Source: Scandinavium manionii (GTDB taxonomy: Bacteria; Pseudomonadota; Gammaproteobacteria; Enterobacterales; Enterobacteriaceae). From it: a DNA stretch of 64,000 bases. The stretch spans positions 310,001 through 374,000 of the forward strand of contig NZ_JALIGC010000036.1 in NCBI RefSeq assembly GCF_024764775.1, given 5' to 3'. Below, one piece after another: positions 1 to 8,054 of the stretch. Positions within the stretch are counted from its first letter, which is position 1, and the number at the start of each line of letters is the position of its first letter. Below the pieces are notes generated by a model that was given only the letters and a program-made list of their open reading frames with translations, did not search any database and was not told the DNA's origin. Made by a program: the position numbers and the translations under genes.

Positions 1-251
1 ATGACGGCTCTCTGCAGTATCGTGCGGGCCTGCACCAGGCCGGCGTAGACGGAAAGGTCTCTGCGAAGACGGGCTCATTGCAGGGCGTGTATAATCTCGC
101 AGGCTTCATTACCACCGCCAGTGGTCAACGCATGGCCTTCGTGCAGTATCTGTCGGGGTATGCAGTAGAACCGGCCGATCAGCGCAATCGTCGAATACCG
201 CTGGTTCGCTTCGAAAGTCGACTCTACAAAGACATTTACCAGAACAACTAG
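1..251 (+). CDS. dacB: D-alanyl-D-alanine carboxypeptidase/endopeptidase PBP4, C-terminal part
   Basis: Only the last 82 codons are in the window; reading begins at base 3 and ends at TAG 249-251. The fragment carries the third penicillin-binding motif, KTG, within the context SAKTGSLQGVYN, then the conserved tail ending LYKDIYQNN. PBP4 is a periplasmic class C low-molecular-mass penicillin-binding protein that trims and cleaves peptide cross-links in peptidoglycan. It converges on obgE with a shared terminator between, the same neighbour as in E. coli. The identification rests on the motif plus context; the catalytic SxxK and SxN motifs lie outside the window. Confidence 0.93.
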   Translation, partial: DGSLQYRAGLHQAGVDGKVSAKTGSLQGVYNLAGFITTASGQRMAFVQYLSGYAVEPADQRNRRIPLVRFESRLYKDIYQNN

Positions 252-258
252 AAACGAC

Positions 259-282
259 AAAGGCTCCCAATGGGAGCCTTTA
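259..282. terminator. Bidirectional terminator between dacB and obgE
   Basis: An almost perfect inverted repeat, AAAGGCTCCC-AA-TGGGAGCCTTT, sits between two convergent genes. A-run and T-run flank it on either side, so it can act on both strands. Confidence 0.85.
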
Positions 283-299
283 GCGGGAGGTGTAGCGAC

Positions 300-1469
300 T
301 TATTTCTTGTAGATGAATTCTACGCCTTCTTCATCGTCTTCATCCCAGTCGTCCCAATCTTCATCGTCTTCGACTTCAGTTTCTTCGAGCTGCTGACGAT
401 GATAATCATCCCACATGAACTCGACTTTTTCAGGCTGCTTCTCTTCTTCGGCTTTCGCCACCGGGTTTTCAATGATGAAGGTCATCACATCCCAGCAAAG
501 ATCTTTCACGCCCTGCTGGCTGGCAGCAGAAATCAGGTAGAACTTATCTTCCCAACCTAGTGCTTCCGCGATCGCTTTGGCTTTCTCTTCCGCCGCGTCT
601 TTATCCATCAGGTCGATTTTATTGAACACTAACCAGCGTGGTTTTTCAGCCAGCTTCTCGCTGTATTTTTCCAGCTCGCCCACGATGATGCGCGCGTTTT
701 CGACCGGGTCAGAACCATCAATCGGTTCAAGGTCGATGAGATGCAACAGAACGCGGCAGCGCTCAAGGTGCTTAAGGAAGCGAATCCCTAAACCTGCACC
801 TTCCGCAGCGCCTTCAATCAGGCCCGGAATATCGGCAACAACGAAGCTTTTCTCGTTATCCATACGCACCACGCCGAGGCTTGGTACTAGTGTGGTAAAC
901 GGATAGTCAGCCACTTTCGGCTTCGCCGCAGAAACAGCACGGATGAAGGTTGATTTACCAGCATTCGGCATACCCAGCATCCCGACATCAGCCAGCAACA
1001 TAAGCTCCAGCTGCAGATCGCGTTTGTCGCCCGGCGTACCCATTGTCTTCTGACGTGGGGAACGGTTAACAGAAGATTTAAAGCGGGTATTACCCAGACC
1101 GTGCCAACCGCCTTTACCCACCATCAGACGCTGACCGTGAGTGGTCATATCGCCCATGGTTTCGCCAGTGCCCTGATCGATAACACGCGTACCGACCGGC
1201 ACTTTGACAGTGACGTCTTTACCACGTTTACCGGTACAGTCACGGCTCTGGCCATTCTGCCCACGCTCGGCGCGGAAAGCTTTCTCAAAGCGATAGTCGA
1301 TCAGGGTGTTAAGGTTCTCATCCGCTTCCAGCCAGACATCACCACCGTCTCCACCATCGCCGCCGTCTGGGCCGCCACGTGGAATATATTTTTCACGGCG
1401 GAAGCTGACGCAACCGTTGCCGCCATCCCCTGCCACAACCAGGATAGTTGCTTCATCAACAAACTTCAT
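300..1469 (-). CDS. obgE: GTPase ObgE/CgtA
   Basis: A 389-residue Obg-family GTPase, essential in E. coli, which binds the 50S subunit late in assembly and responds to (p)ppGpp. The N-terminal Obg fold (about residues 1-158) is glycine rich (VVAGDGGNGCVSFRRE, GGPDGGDGGDGG). The G domain follows, with Walker A GMPNAGKST near 166, DIPG (G3), NKID (G4) and SAAS (G5). The C-terminus is a very acidic tail ending EGVEFIYKK, typical of the enterobacterial protein. It is the last gene of rplU-rpmA-yhbE-obgE, 15 bp after yhbE. Start ATG at 1469 matches the usual MKFVDEA N-terminus. Confidence 0.97.
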   Translation of the reverse strand: MKFVDEATILVVAGDGGNGCVSFRREKYIPRGGPDGGDGGDGGDVWLEADENLNTLIDYRFEKAFRAERGQNGQSRDCTGKRGKDVTVKVPVGTRVIDQGTGETMGDMTTHGQRLMVGKGGWHGLGNTRFKSSVNRSPRQKTMGTPGDKRDLQLELMLLADVGMLGMPNAGKSTFIRAVSAAKPKVADYPFTTLVPSLGVVRMDNEKSFVVADIPGLIEGAAEGAGLGIRFLKHLERCRVLLHLIDLEPIDGSDPVENARIIVGELEKYSEKLAEKPRWLVFNKIDLMDKDAAEEKAKAIAEALGWEDKFYLISAASQQGVKDLCWDVMTFIIENPVAKAEEEKQPEKVEFMWDDYHRQQLEETEVEDDEDWDDWDEDDEEGVEFIYKK

Positions 1470-1484
1470 TTTACTCTCCGTAAA

Positions 1485-2450
1485 TCATTCGCCTGAGCGG
1501 GGTAGCGTTACAACCGCTTCACGCTTACGCCACCGTCCCCATAGACGATGACCAATGGCGGAATACATCGCGCCCGCAACCACGACAAACGCACCGAGAT
1601 AACCTATAAGGTTTAGCATCGGTCTGGCGAAGAAATCGGGCCAGGCTATTGATAATAAATCTGAAAATAACAGCGTGAACAGAGGAGTCAGCGTGATTAA
1701 CGCGCTCACCTGTGCCGCCTGCCAGCGCGCCATGGCTTCCGCCAGCGCACCGTAACCCACCAGGGTGTTTAGCCCGCAGAAAATCAGGCAGGCAAGCTGC
1801 CAGTCGCTCAGCTGGGAAATCACACCCGGCCTTGCTAGCGGCAGCAATGCTATCGTACATAAAGTGTACAGCAAAAACAGGATCTGCTGTGAGGCCAGTC
1901 GCCGCAATAACACCTTTTGCGCGACGCCATAACTCACCCAGACCGTTGCTGCCCCGACGCCAAATATGACGCCCCAGGTGTAATCCGTCAGACGAGTAAA
2001 GATTTCCACCAGGCTGGTGTTGAAAAACATCACCAGACCGCAGAGCAGCATTATCGCACCAACCACCTGTGTCCCGCGCATCTTCTCTTTGAGGATAACG
2101 ACGCTGGCAATCATCATGCCTACGGGCGACAGCTGTCCTATCACCTGCGAAGCGGTAGGACTTAAATACTGCAGGGACGAACTGAACAGAATAAAGTTTC
2201 CGAACAACCCACCGGTGGCAATGGCGAGCAGCACCAGCCAGCGTGGCTTACGGAAAAGCTGCAGCGGTGGCAGCTTGCCTTTTATGGCGAGAATCGAGCC
2301 AAGGCCGATACTGGCCATCAGAAAGCGGTAGAACACGATAGTCGGAGGCTCCATCACCTCCAGCACCTGCTTCATTGCAATTGGCAACGCACCCCAACAT
2401 ATTGCGGTGGTGAGCGCCAAAAGAATACCAATGCCCGCCTGCTGTTTCAT
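1485..2450 (-). CDS. yhbE: EamA/DMT-family inner membrane transporter YhbE
   Basis: A 321-residue integral membrane protein with about ten hydrophobic segments forming two EamA repeats. It starts MKQQAGIGILLALTTAICWGA, a typical DMT-superfamily first helix with the conserved TAICWG. The second repeat begins near YTWGVIFGVGAATVWVSYG. The C-terminal tail is short and basic (RLWGRWRKREAV). Family members export metabolites; the substrate of YhbE is unknown to me. It lies between rpmA and obgE on the same strand, as in E. coli, with an intrinsic terminator separating it from rpmA, so part of its expression must come from read-through or an internal promoter. Confidence 0.9.
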   Translation of the reverse strand: MKQQAGIGILLALTTAICWGALPIAMKQVLEVMEPPTIVFYRFLMASIGLGSILAIKGKLPPLQLFRKPRWLVLLAIATGGLFGNFILFSSSLQYLSPTASQVIGQLSPVGMMIASVVILKEKMRGTQVVGAIMLLCGLVMFFNTSLVEIFTRLTDYTWGVIFGVGAATVWVSYGVAQKVLLRRLASQQILFLLYTLCTIALLPLARPGVISQLSDWQLACLIFCGLNTLVGYGALAEAMARWQAAQVSALITLTPLFTLLFSDLLSIAWPDFFARPMLNLIGYLGAFVVVAGAMYSAIGHRLWGRWRKREAVVTLPRSGE

Positions 2451-2492
2451 GCCCGTTTATCCCTGTACGAAATTTACCGGACTTCTAATGTA

Positions 2493-2521
2493 AAAAGCCC
2501 CGCAACACGTTGCGGGGCTTT
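2493..2521 (-). terminator. Intrinsic terminator after rpmA
   Basis: On the minus strand the sequence reads AAAGCCCCGCAAC-GTG-TTGCGGGGCTTTTTA: a long GC-rich stem followed by a T-run, 24 bp past the rpmA stop. It probably attenuates rather than abolishes transcription into yhbE-obgE. Confidence 0.85.
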
Positions 2522-2544
2522 CATCCGTTACCGGACCGAAAAAC

Positions 2545-2802
2545 TTACTCAGCAACGATGCTGATGTATTTACGGTTGTTCGGGCCTTTAACTTCGAATT
2601 TCACTTTACCGTCTGCTTTAGCAAACAGAGTGTGGTCACGGCCACAACCAACGTTGTTGCCAGCGTGGAATTTAGTACCACGTTGACGAACGATGATGCT
2701 ACCTGCCAGAACTGCTTCGCCGCCAAAGCGTTTTACGCCCAGACGTTTAGCTTCTGAATCGCGACCATTTCGAGTTGAGCCGCCAGCCTTTTTATGTGCC
2801 AT
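2545..2802 (-). CDS. rpmA: 50S ribosomal protein L27
   Basis: An 85-residue protein, the standard enterobacterial L27 length. It begins AHKKAGGSTRNGRDSEAKRLG after the initiator Met; the flexible N-terminus reaches the peptidyl-transferase centre, where it helps position tRNA. The family hallmark GGEAVLAGSIIVRQRGTKFH follows. No N-terminal cleavage sequence of the Firmicutes type is present. It sits 19 bp after rplU in a two-gene ribosomal protein operon, with an intrinsic terminator just downstream. Confidence 0.98.
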   Translation of the reverse strand: MAHKKAGGSTRNGRDSEAKRLGVKRFGGEAVLAGSIIVRQRGTKFHAGNNVGCGRDHTLFAKADGKVKFEVKGPNNRKYISIVAE

Positions 2803-2821
2803 TTAATCTACTCCTCAGGTC

Positions 2822-3133
2822 TTAGGCGCTGATGCCAGTAATTTTCACATCAGTGAACCACTGACGATGGCCTTGCTGCTTACGGTAGTGCTTACGACGA
2901 CGAAACTTAACAATCTTAATTTTCTCGCCACGACCGTGTGCAACAACTTCAGCTTTGATTACGCCGCCATCAACGAAAGGAACGCCGATTTTGACTTCTT
3001 CACCGTTTGCGATCATCAGCACTTCAGCGAACTCAACAGCTTCGCCGGTTGCGATGTCCAGCTTTTCCAGGCGAATGGTCTGACCTTCGCTTACTCGGTG
3101 TTGTTTACCACCACTTTGGAAAACCGCGTACAT
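2822..3133 (-). CDS. rplU: 50S ribosomal protein L21
   Basis: A 103-residue L21. I place the start at ATG 3133 (MYAVFQSGGKQHRVSEGQ), the exact family N-terminus; an in-frame ATG eight codons upstream would add a non-conserved MCAEAEFY. Family motifs KFRRRKHYRKQQGHRQ and the end FTDVKITGISA are intact. L21 binds 23S rRNA on the 50S subunit. It is the first gene of rplU-rpmA, divergent from ispB, with a near-consensus promoter about 70 bp upstream, leaving a leader of roughly 65 nt. Confidence 0.97.
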   Translation of the reverse strand: MYAVFQSGGKQHRVSEGQTIRLEKLDIATGEAVEFAEVLMIANGEEVKIGVPFVDGGVIKAEVVAHGRGEKIKIVKFRRRKHYRKQQGHRQWFTDVKITGISA

Positions 3134-3204
3134 ATAAAACTCCGCTTCCGCGCACATCTTCGTGTGATTCAGAGTGCGCTATAAATATTCACAATAGGGC
3201 GCGA

Positions 3205-3233
3205 ATATTACGCAAAACATGAGCCTTTGACAA
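3205..3233 (-). promoter_or_regulatory. Sigma-70 promoter for rplU-rpmA
   Basis: On the minus strand TTGTCA (3233-3228), a 17-bp spacer and TAATAT (3210-3205): five of six matches at both hexamers with ideal spacing. Predicted start of transcription is near 3198, about 65 nt upstream of the rplU ATG. Confidence 0.8.
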
Positions 3234-3390
3234 GTGGGATCATCAATCAATGCAGAAAAAAAACACAACGCACACGGTGACGTTTATCTGCGTCGTTTTT
3301 TCAGTACAATCAGGGCTACAATTGTAACCCAGACTCTTCGTTATCCCTTATGGATAAGCGGTAAACAGGACATAAAGCCCGGCTTTTGCG

Positions 3391-4362
3391 ATGAATTTAG
3401 AAAAAATCAATGAGTTAACCGCGCAAGATATGGCGGGTGTCAATGCGGCAATCCTTGAACAACTCGATTCTGACGTCCAACTGATCAATCAGTTAGGGTA
3501 TTACATCGTCAGCGGAGGCGGAAAACGCATTCGTCCAATGATCGCGGTACTGGCAGCGCGAGCTGTCGGCTATCAGGGGAACGCTCACGTCACCATCGCA
3601 GCGCTAATTGAGTTTATTCACACAGCGACGTTGCTGCACGACGACGTGGTGGATGAATCCGACATGCGCCGAGGCAAAGCCACGGCCAACGCCGCATTTG
3701 GCAACGCAGCCAGCGTTCTGGTAGGCGACTTTATCTATACCCGCGCGTTCCAGATGATGACCAGTTTGGGGTCGCTCAAAATTCTTGAGGTGATGTCCTC
3801 GGCGGTGAACGTCATTGCGGAAGGTGAAGTTCTGCAGTTGATGAACGTCAACGACCCGAACATCACCGAAGAAAACTATATGCGCGTGATTTACAGCAAA
3901 ACTGCGCGCCTGTTCGAAGCGGCCTCTCAGTGCTCCGGCCTTCTGGCTGGCTGTTCCGATGAGCAGGAAAAAGGTCTTCAGGATTACGGACGCTACCTTG
4001 GTACCGCTTTCCAGTTGATTGACGATCTCCTCGATTACAGCGCCGACGGTGAGACGCTCGGTAAAAACGTGGGCGATGACCTGAACGAAGGCAAGCCGAC
4101 GCTGCCTCTGCTGCACGCCATGCGCAACGGTACGCCGGAACAAGCGGCGATGATTCGCCAGGCAATTGAGGACGGCAACGGACGGCATTTACTGGAACCC
4201 GTTCTTGAAGCGATGGCTGCCAGTGGCTCGCTGGAATGGACCCGTCAGCGCGCCGAAGAAGAAGCCGATAAAGCAATCCAGTCTCTGCAATGCCTGCCTG
4301 ATACCCCATGGCGCGAAGCACTCATCGCCCTCGCCCATATTGCTGTTCAGCGCGACCACTGA
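3391..4362 (+). CDS. ispB: Octaprenyl diphosphate synthase
   Basis: A 323-residue trans-isoprenyl diphosphate synthase, which elongates farnesyl diphosphate with isopentenyl diphosphate to the C40 side chain of ubiquinone and menaquinone. Both aspartate-rich motifs are visible: LLHDDVVDESDMRRG (first, near residue 85) and FQLIDDLLDYSAD (second, near 211), along with GGGKRIRP near residue 45. Length matches the E. coli enzyme. It is divergent from rplU and followed by a GC-rich hairpin and sfsB. Start ATG 3391 gives the expected MNLEKINELT. Confidence 0.97.
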   Translation: MNLEKINELTAQDMAGVNAAILEQLDSDVQLINQLGYYIVSGGGKRIRPMIAVLAARAVGYQGNAHVTIAALIEFIHTATLLHDDVVDESDMRRGKATANAAFGNAASVLVGDFIYTRAFQMMTSLGSLKILEVMSSAVNVIAEGEVLQLMNVNDPNITEENYMRVIYSKTARLFEAASQCSGLLAGCSDEQEKGLQDYGRYLGTAFQLIDDLLDYSADGETLGKNVGDDLNEGKPTLPLLHAMRNGTPEQAAMIRQAIEDGNGRHLLEPVLEAMAASGSLEWTRQRAEEEADKAIQSLQCLPDTPWREALIALAHIAVQRDH

Positions 4363-4367
4363 TCCCC

Positions 4368-4386
4368 TCCCGCGCACTGCGCGGGA
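4368..4386 (+). terminator. GC-rich hairpin after ispB, candidate terminator
   Basis: TCCCGCGCA-C-TGCGCGGGA is a perfect palindrome around a single central base, 5 bp after the ispB stop. The downstream tract (AAGTTCTAAT) is only weakly T-rich, so termination efficiency is uncertain. Confidence 0.5.
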
Positions 4387-4460
4387 AAGTTCTAATAAAA
4401 TCATCCACTGCCCCACCACCTTGATTTAATCCGAATGTCACCTTCTCTTACTTGAACTTT

Positions 4461-4490
4461 TTAGAACTTAATCGCTTTCAGCGTTATAGT
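4461..4490 (+). promoter_or_regulatory. Candidate promoter for sfsB
   Basis: TTAGAA (4461-4466), 17-18 bp, then TTATAG/TATAGT (4484-4490), about 50 bp before the sfsB start. The -35 match is moderate, so this is a candidate only. Confidence 0.4.
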
Positions 4491-4538
4491 AATGCAGCCA
4501 CCAGGCGATGGTGGTTTGTTTATCAACAGGGAGAAAGT

Positions 4539-4808
4539 ATGGATAAATTCATCGACTGGCATCCTGCAGATATCATTGCCGGATTGCGTAAAAAAGGAAC
4601 ATCACTGGCAGCGGAGTCCCGCAAAAATGGACTGAGCTCGTCAACGCTGGCAAATGCCCTCACCCGCCCCTGGCCAAAAGGGGAAGCCATCATTGCGGCG
4701 GCATTAGGCACCGAACCGTGGATTATCTGGCCATCGCGTTACCACGATAGAATCACGCATGAATTTATCGACAGAACGCAGCAGATAAGACAGCCGAAGA
4801 AGAAGTAA
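4539..4808 (+). CDS. sfsB: Ner-like DNA-binding regulator SfsB (Nlp)
   Basis: An 89-residue protein of the Ner/SfsB family of small helix-turn-helix regulators, related to phage Mu Ner. I choose ATG 4539 because it follows a good ribosome-binding site (AGGGAGA) and gives MDKFIDWHPADIIAGLRKKG, matching the family start; an in-frame ATG 29 codons upstream lies in the promoter region. The helix-turn-helix region is SLAAESRKNGLSSSTLANAL, followed by the conserved RPWPKGEAIIAAALGTEPWIIWPSRY. In E. coli, SfsB is linked to maltose gene expression when overproduced. It is convergent with murA. Confidence 0.9.
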   Translation: MDKFIDWHPADIIAGLRKKGTSLAAESRKNGLSSSTLANALTRPWPKGEAIIAAALGTEPWIIWPSRYHDRITHEFIDRTQQIRQPKKK

Positions 4809-4864
4809 AACCGATAAGCACCCCGAGTCTTGCTGACGCGGGGATGCCTTAGCAGGAAGCGAAA

Positions 4865-6124
4865 TTATTCGCCTTTGATACGCTCGATGGTGGCGCCCAG
4901 CGCACGAAGTTTGTCCTCGATACGCTCGTAACCACGGTCAATGTGGTAAATACGCTCCACGATGGTCGTGCCTTCCGCGATACAACCTGCCAGCACCAGG
5001 CTTGCAGACGCTCGCAGATCGGTCGCCATGACCTGCGCCCCAGACAGTTTCTCCACACCGTGACAAATCGCCGTGTTGCTTTCGATTTCAGCATGCGCGC
5101 CCATGCGGATCAGTTCCGGCAGGTGCATGAAGCGATTTTCGAAAATGGTTTCGGTTACAACACCAGTACCTTCAGCGACCAGGTTCAGCAGGGTGAACTG
5201 GGCCTGCATATCAGTCGGGAAGCCCGGGTGCGGCGCAGTACGCACATTCACCGCCTTTGGACGCTTACCGTGCATGTCGAGGCTAATCCAGTCTTCACCG
5301 ACTTCGATATCCGCACCCGCTTCACGCAGTTTTGCCAGCACCGCATCCAGCGTATCCGGCTGTGCGTCGCGACAAACAATTTTTCCGCCTGAAATGGCCG
5401 CAGCCACGAGGAAAGTGCCGGTTTCGATACGGTCAGGCAGAACGCTGTAAACGCCGCCGCCCAAACGCTTAACGCCTTCGATAGTGATACGATCGCTACC
5501 CTGACCGGTGATTTTCGCACCCAGAGCATTGAGGAAGTTGGCGGTATCAAAGATTTCCGGCTCACGTGCGGCGTTCTCGATGATAGTCGTGCCTTCAGCA
5601 AGCGTTGCGGCGCTCATGATGGTTACAGTGGCACCGACGCTCACTTTATCCATCACGATGTGCGCGCCTTTCAGGCGACCGTTCACAGACGCTTTGACGT
5701 AACCTTCTTCCAGTTTGATCTCTGCACCCAGTTGCTCAAGGCCGGTTATATGCAGGTCAACAGGACGTGCACCGATAGCACAACCACCAGGCAAAGAAAC
5801 CTGACCCTGACCAAAACGTGCCACCAGCGGACCCAGTGCCCAAATGGACGCGCGCATGGTTTTCACCAGCTCGTAAGGGGCGCAGAACACGTTAACGTCG
5901 CTGGCATCAATCCACACGGAGCCGTTACGCTCAACTTTGGTTCCCAGCTGGCTCAGCAGCTTCATGGTAGTGTCGATATCTTTCAGCTGCGGTACGTTTT
6001 TAATCTCAACCGGCTCTTCAGCCAGCAGTGCTGCGAAAAGGATCGGCAGTGCCGCATTTTTGGCACCGGAGATGCTCACTTCGCCCTGGAGACGTGAAGG
6101 CCCCTGTACACGAAATTTATCCAT
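4865..6124 (-). CDS. murA: UDP-N-acetylglucosamine 1-carboxyvinyltransferase
   Basis: A 419-residue enolpyruvyl transferase that carries out the first committed step of peptidoglycan synthesis: phosphoenolpyruvate plus UDP-GlcNAc to enolpyruvyl-UDP-GlcNAc, in the cytoplasm. The active-site cysteine is seen in LPGGCAIGARPVDLH (about residue 115), so the enzyme should be fosfomycin sensitive. The N-terminal SGAKNAALPI substrate loop (Lys22, Asn23) is present. Length equals that of E. coli MurA. It follows ibaG by 48 bp on the same strand, downstream of the mla operon. Confidence 0.98.
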   Translation of the reverse strand: MDKFRVQGPSRLQGEVSISGAKNAALPILFAALLAEEPVEIKNVPQLKDIDTTMKLLSQLGTKVERNGSVWIDASDVNVFCAPYELVKTMRASIWALGPLVARFGQGQVSLPGGCAIGARPVDLHITGLEQLGAEIKLEEGYVKASVNGRLKGAHIVMDKVSVGATVTIMSAATLAEGTTIIENAAREPEIFDTANFLNALGAKITGQGSDRITIEGVKRLGGGVYSVLPDRIETGTFLVAAAISGGKIVCRDAQPDTLDAVLAKLREAGADIEVGEDWISLDMHGKRPKAVNVRTAPHPGFPTDMQAQFTLLNLVAEGTGVVTETIFENRFMHLPELIRMGAHAEIESNTAICHGVEKLSGAQVMATDLRASASLVLAGCIAEGTTIVERIYHIDRGYERIEDKLRALGATIERIKGE

Positions 6125-6172
6125 TCGTTCAAATCTCTTTTAAAATTCACCTGTGTAACGGGCGGTTACCCG

Positions 6173-6430
6173 TTACATAAAACCGTTAAGTTTGCGATCG
6201 CGTGCCCACTCTTCTGGGGTATACGCCTTGATCGACAGGGCATGAATTCGGTTATCAGCAATATATTCCATCAGTGGAGCATAGATGGACTGCTGTTTTT
6301 TTACCCGACTCATTCCCGCAAACAGTTCGCCCACGGCAATAACCTGAAAGTGACTGCCATCGCCAGAGACGTGGACTTCCTGAAGGGAGAGTGCGTTCAT
6401 AAGCACTGTCTGAATTTCATGATTTTCCAT
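6173..6430 (-). CDS. ibaG: BolA-family iron metabolism protein IbaG
   Basis: An 85-residue BolA/IbaG protein. BolA-type proteins partner with monothiol glutaredoxins and [2Fe-2S] clusters. The fold signature is visible: VHVSGDGSHFQVIAVGELF with the cluster-ligand histidine region, then SRVKKQQSIYAPLMEYIADNRIHALSIKAYTPEEW. E. coli IbaG (formerly YrbA) is acid-responsive. It lies 48 bp upstream of murA and is separated from mlaB by a terminator, so ibaG-murA probably has its own promoter in the 124-bp gap, although read-through from mla is possible. Confidence 0.93.
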   Translation of the reverse strand: MENHEIQTVLMNALSLQEVHVSGDGSHFQVIAVGELFAGMSRVKKQQSIYAPLMEYIADNRIHALSIKAYTPEEWARDRKLNGFM

Positions 6431-6498
6431 GGGATAATTTCATCTGATAGTGAAAACAGCCCAACATCTTAGAGGAAAGTGCCGCTGTCTTAAACAAG

Positions 6499-6532
6499 CA
6501 AAAAGCCCCGACGCACAAAACGTAGAGGCTTT
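6499..6532 (-). terminator. Intrinsic terminator after mlaB
   Basis: On the minus strand AAGCCTCTACG and CGTCGGGGCTT form an 11-bp stem with one mismatch and one wobble, followed by TTTTTGC. It lies 22 bp downstream of the mlaB stop and separates mlaFEDCB from ibaG-murA. Confidence 0.75.
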
Positions 6533-6554
6533 TAAGAGTAATACATTGAATAAT

Positions 6555-6845
6555 TTAGGGGATCAGATCGGGCGGCAGATTATAAAGTTGAACAAGGGTG
6601 TTCATCTTTTCACTTTTGCCAACGATGCTGACAGCAGAACCCTGCTGGCGAACCTGTGCGACCAGATGCATCAGCAGCGCCACACCGGCTGTATCCACGC
6701 GGGTTATCTCGCTCAGGTCGATGGTCTCGACGCCCTGCATCACCTCTTTTCGCGCGTCCCAGAGTGGAACCAGAAAATCCTGATCTAATTCCCCCTGCAA
6801 TAACAGTCGTCCGCCTTCACGCGTCCAGCGTAATGAGTCGGTCAT
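6555..6845 (-). CDS. mlaB: STAS-domain subunit of the Mla phospholipid ABC transporter
   Basis: A 96-residue STAS-domain protein (DLSEITRVDTAGVALLMHLVAQ is the characteristic nucleotide-site strand and helix). MlaB binds the ATPase MlaF in the cytoplasm and is needed for stability and activity of the MlaFEDB complex, which moves phospholipids between inner and outer membranes. Its ATG overlaps the mlaC stop in a TAATG arrangement, implying translational coupling. It is the last gene of the operon. Confidence 0.95.
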   Translation of the reverse strand: MTDSLRWTREGGRLLLQGELDQDFLVPLWDARKEVMQGVETIDLSEITRVDTAGVALLMHLVAQVRQQGSAVSIVGKSEKMNTLVQLYNLPPDLIP

Positions 6846-7480
6846 TATTTTTTCTGTTCCAGCGTAATCGGCTGTTTAGAAATCGCCTGCAGCTGAGAGG
6901 TCAGACCATCAATACCTTTAGTACGCAGCAGATCGCTCCACTCATTTTGTTTGGTGGTGATCATGCTGACGCCTTCAGCAATCATGTCAAACGCCTGCCA
7001 GTTACCCGTTTGGGTGTTTTTACGCCACTGGAAGTCGAGGCGAACCGGTGGACGACCGTTCGGGTCAACGATTGTGACACGGATAGGCAGAATGGTGGCA
7101 TCGCCAAGCGGTTTCTCTGGGGCAATCTGATAGGTCTGACCGTGGTACATCGCCAGCGCCTGGCCATAAGCCTGCTTCAGATACTCATGGAACGCGGCAA
7201 AGTATGCTTCACGCTGTGCCGGGGTTGCATCACGGTAGTAGCGGCCTAAAACCAGCGCACCCGCGTATTTCACCTGCACATACGGCAGCAATTCCTGATC
7301 AACAATCTGACGCAAATAGTCAGGATTGGAACGAATCTGAGACTGTTCATTTTTGAGGCGGGTAAAGGTTTTCTGAGCCGCCTCGTTCATCAGAGTATAC
7401 GGGTTGGATTGATCCGCCGCCGTGGCCGCCGTCAGTGGGGCAATGACCAGCATGGCAACCATAAGTAAGCGTTTAAACAT
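6845..7480 (-). CDS. mlaC: Periplasmic phospholipid-binding protein MlaC
   Basis: A 211-residue secreted protein with a clear signal peptide (MFKRLLMVAMLVIAPLTAATA, cleavage before ADQSNPY). MlaC shuttles phospholipids across the periplasm between the outer membrane MlaA-OmpC complex and inner membrane MlaFEDB. Family features include YVQVKYAGALVLGRYYRDATPAQREAYFAAF and FDMIAEGVSMITTKQNEW near the C-terminus. It sits 18 bp after mlaD; its stop overlaps the mlaB start by one base. Confidence 0.96.
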   Translation of the reverse strand: MFKRLLMVAMLVIAPLTAATAADQSNPYTLMNEAAQKTFTRLKNEQSQIRSNPDYLRQIVDQELLPYVQVKYAGALVLGRYYRDATPAQREAYFAAFHEYLKQAYGQALAMYHGQTYQIAPEKPLGDATILPIRVTIVDPNGRPPVRLDFQWRKNTQTGNWQAFDMIAEGVSMITTKQNEWSDLLRTKGIDGLTSQLQAISKQPITLEQKK

Positions 7481-7498
7481 GGGTTAATTCTCCTGAGA

Positions 7499-8050
7499 TT
7501 AGTGCGTCGTTGCAGCAGGCGCCGTAGCGTCAGTATGGTCTTCCGCCGGGTTTTGCGCTTCGTCTGAATTCTTATTTTCTCCGCCTTTGTTGCTATAGAG
7601 GAACTGACCAATCAGGTCCTCCAGTACCAGCGCAGATTTCGTATCCTGAATCGTGCTGCCTTCTTTAAGCATCGACGTGCCCATTTCCGGATCATCAAAA
7701 CCGACATTCAGCGCGAGATACTGCTCGCCCAGCAGACCGGAGGTACGGATAGCCAGCGAACTGGTATCCGGGATCTGGTTGTACTGTTCTTCGATATCCA
7801 GCGTAACACGTGGAAGATAGGTCTTCGGGTCCAGCGAAATATCAGCCACACGACCAATCACCACCCCGCCGATACGGACCGGAGAGCGGGCTTTCAGGCC
7901 GCCGATATTATCGAAGGTGGCATAAACCTGATAGGTCGGTTCCGTGCGTAAAGAGGTCACGTCCGCTGCTTTCAGGCATACGAACAGCGCCGCCAGAAAA
8001 GCCACCAGAATAAAAATACCTACCCAGATTTCACTTTTTTTCGTTTGCAT
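7499..8050 (-). CDS. mlaD: MCE-domain subunit MlaD
   Basis: A 183-residue single MCE-domain protein. One N-terminal membrane helix (IWVGIFILVAFLAALFVCL) is followed by the MCE domain (TYQVYATFDNIGGLKARSPVRIGGVVIGRV) that forms a hexameric ring on MlaE in the periplasm. I place the start at ATG 8050 (MQTKKSEIW), as in E. coli; an upstream in-frame ATG adds MGIEF and overlaps mlaE. The C-terminal tail is low complexity (Glu/Asn/Asp then Ala/Thr rich) and is the most variable part of the protein. Confidence 0.95.
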   Translation of the reverse strand: MQTKKSEIWVGIFILVAFLAALFVCLKAADVTSLRTEPTYQVYATFDNIGGLKARSPVRIGGVVIGRVADISLDPKTYLPRVTLDIEEQYNQIPDTSSLAIRTSGLLGEQYLALNVGFDDPEMGTSMLKEGSTIQDTKSALVLEDLIGQFLYSNKGGENKNSDEAQNPAEDHTDATAPAATTH

Positions 8051-8054
8051 GAAC

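Noticed and set aside
3134..3390. A small gene or sRNA in the rplU-ispB gap
   Set aside because: Only the rplU promoter and leader can be assigned; TACAAT hexamers near 3312-3321 lack a matching -35 and no terminator follows.
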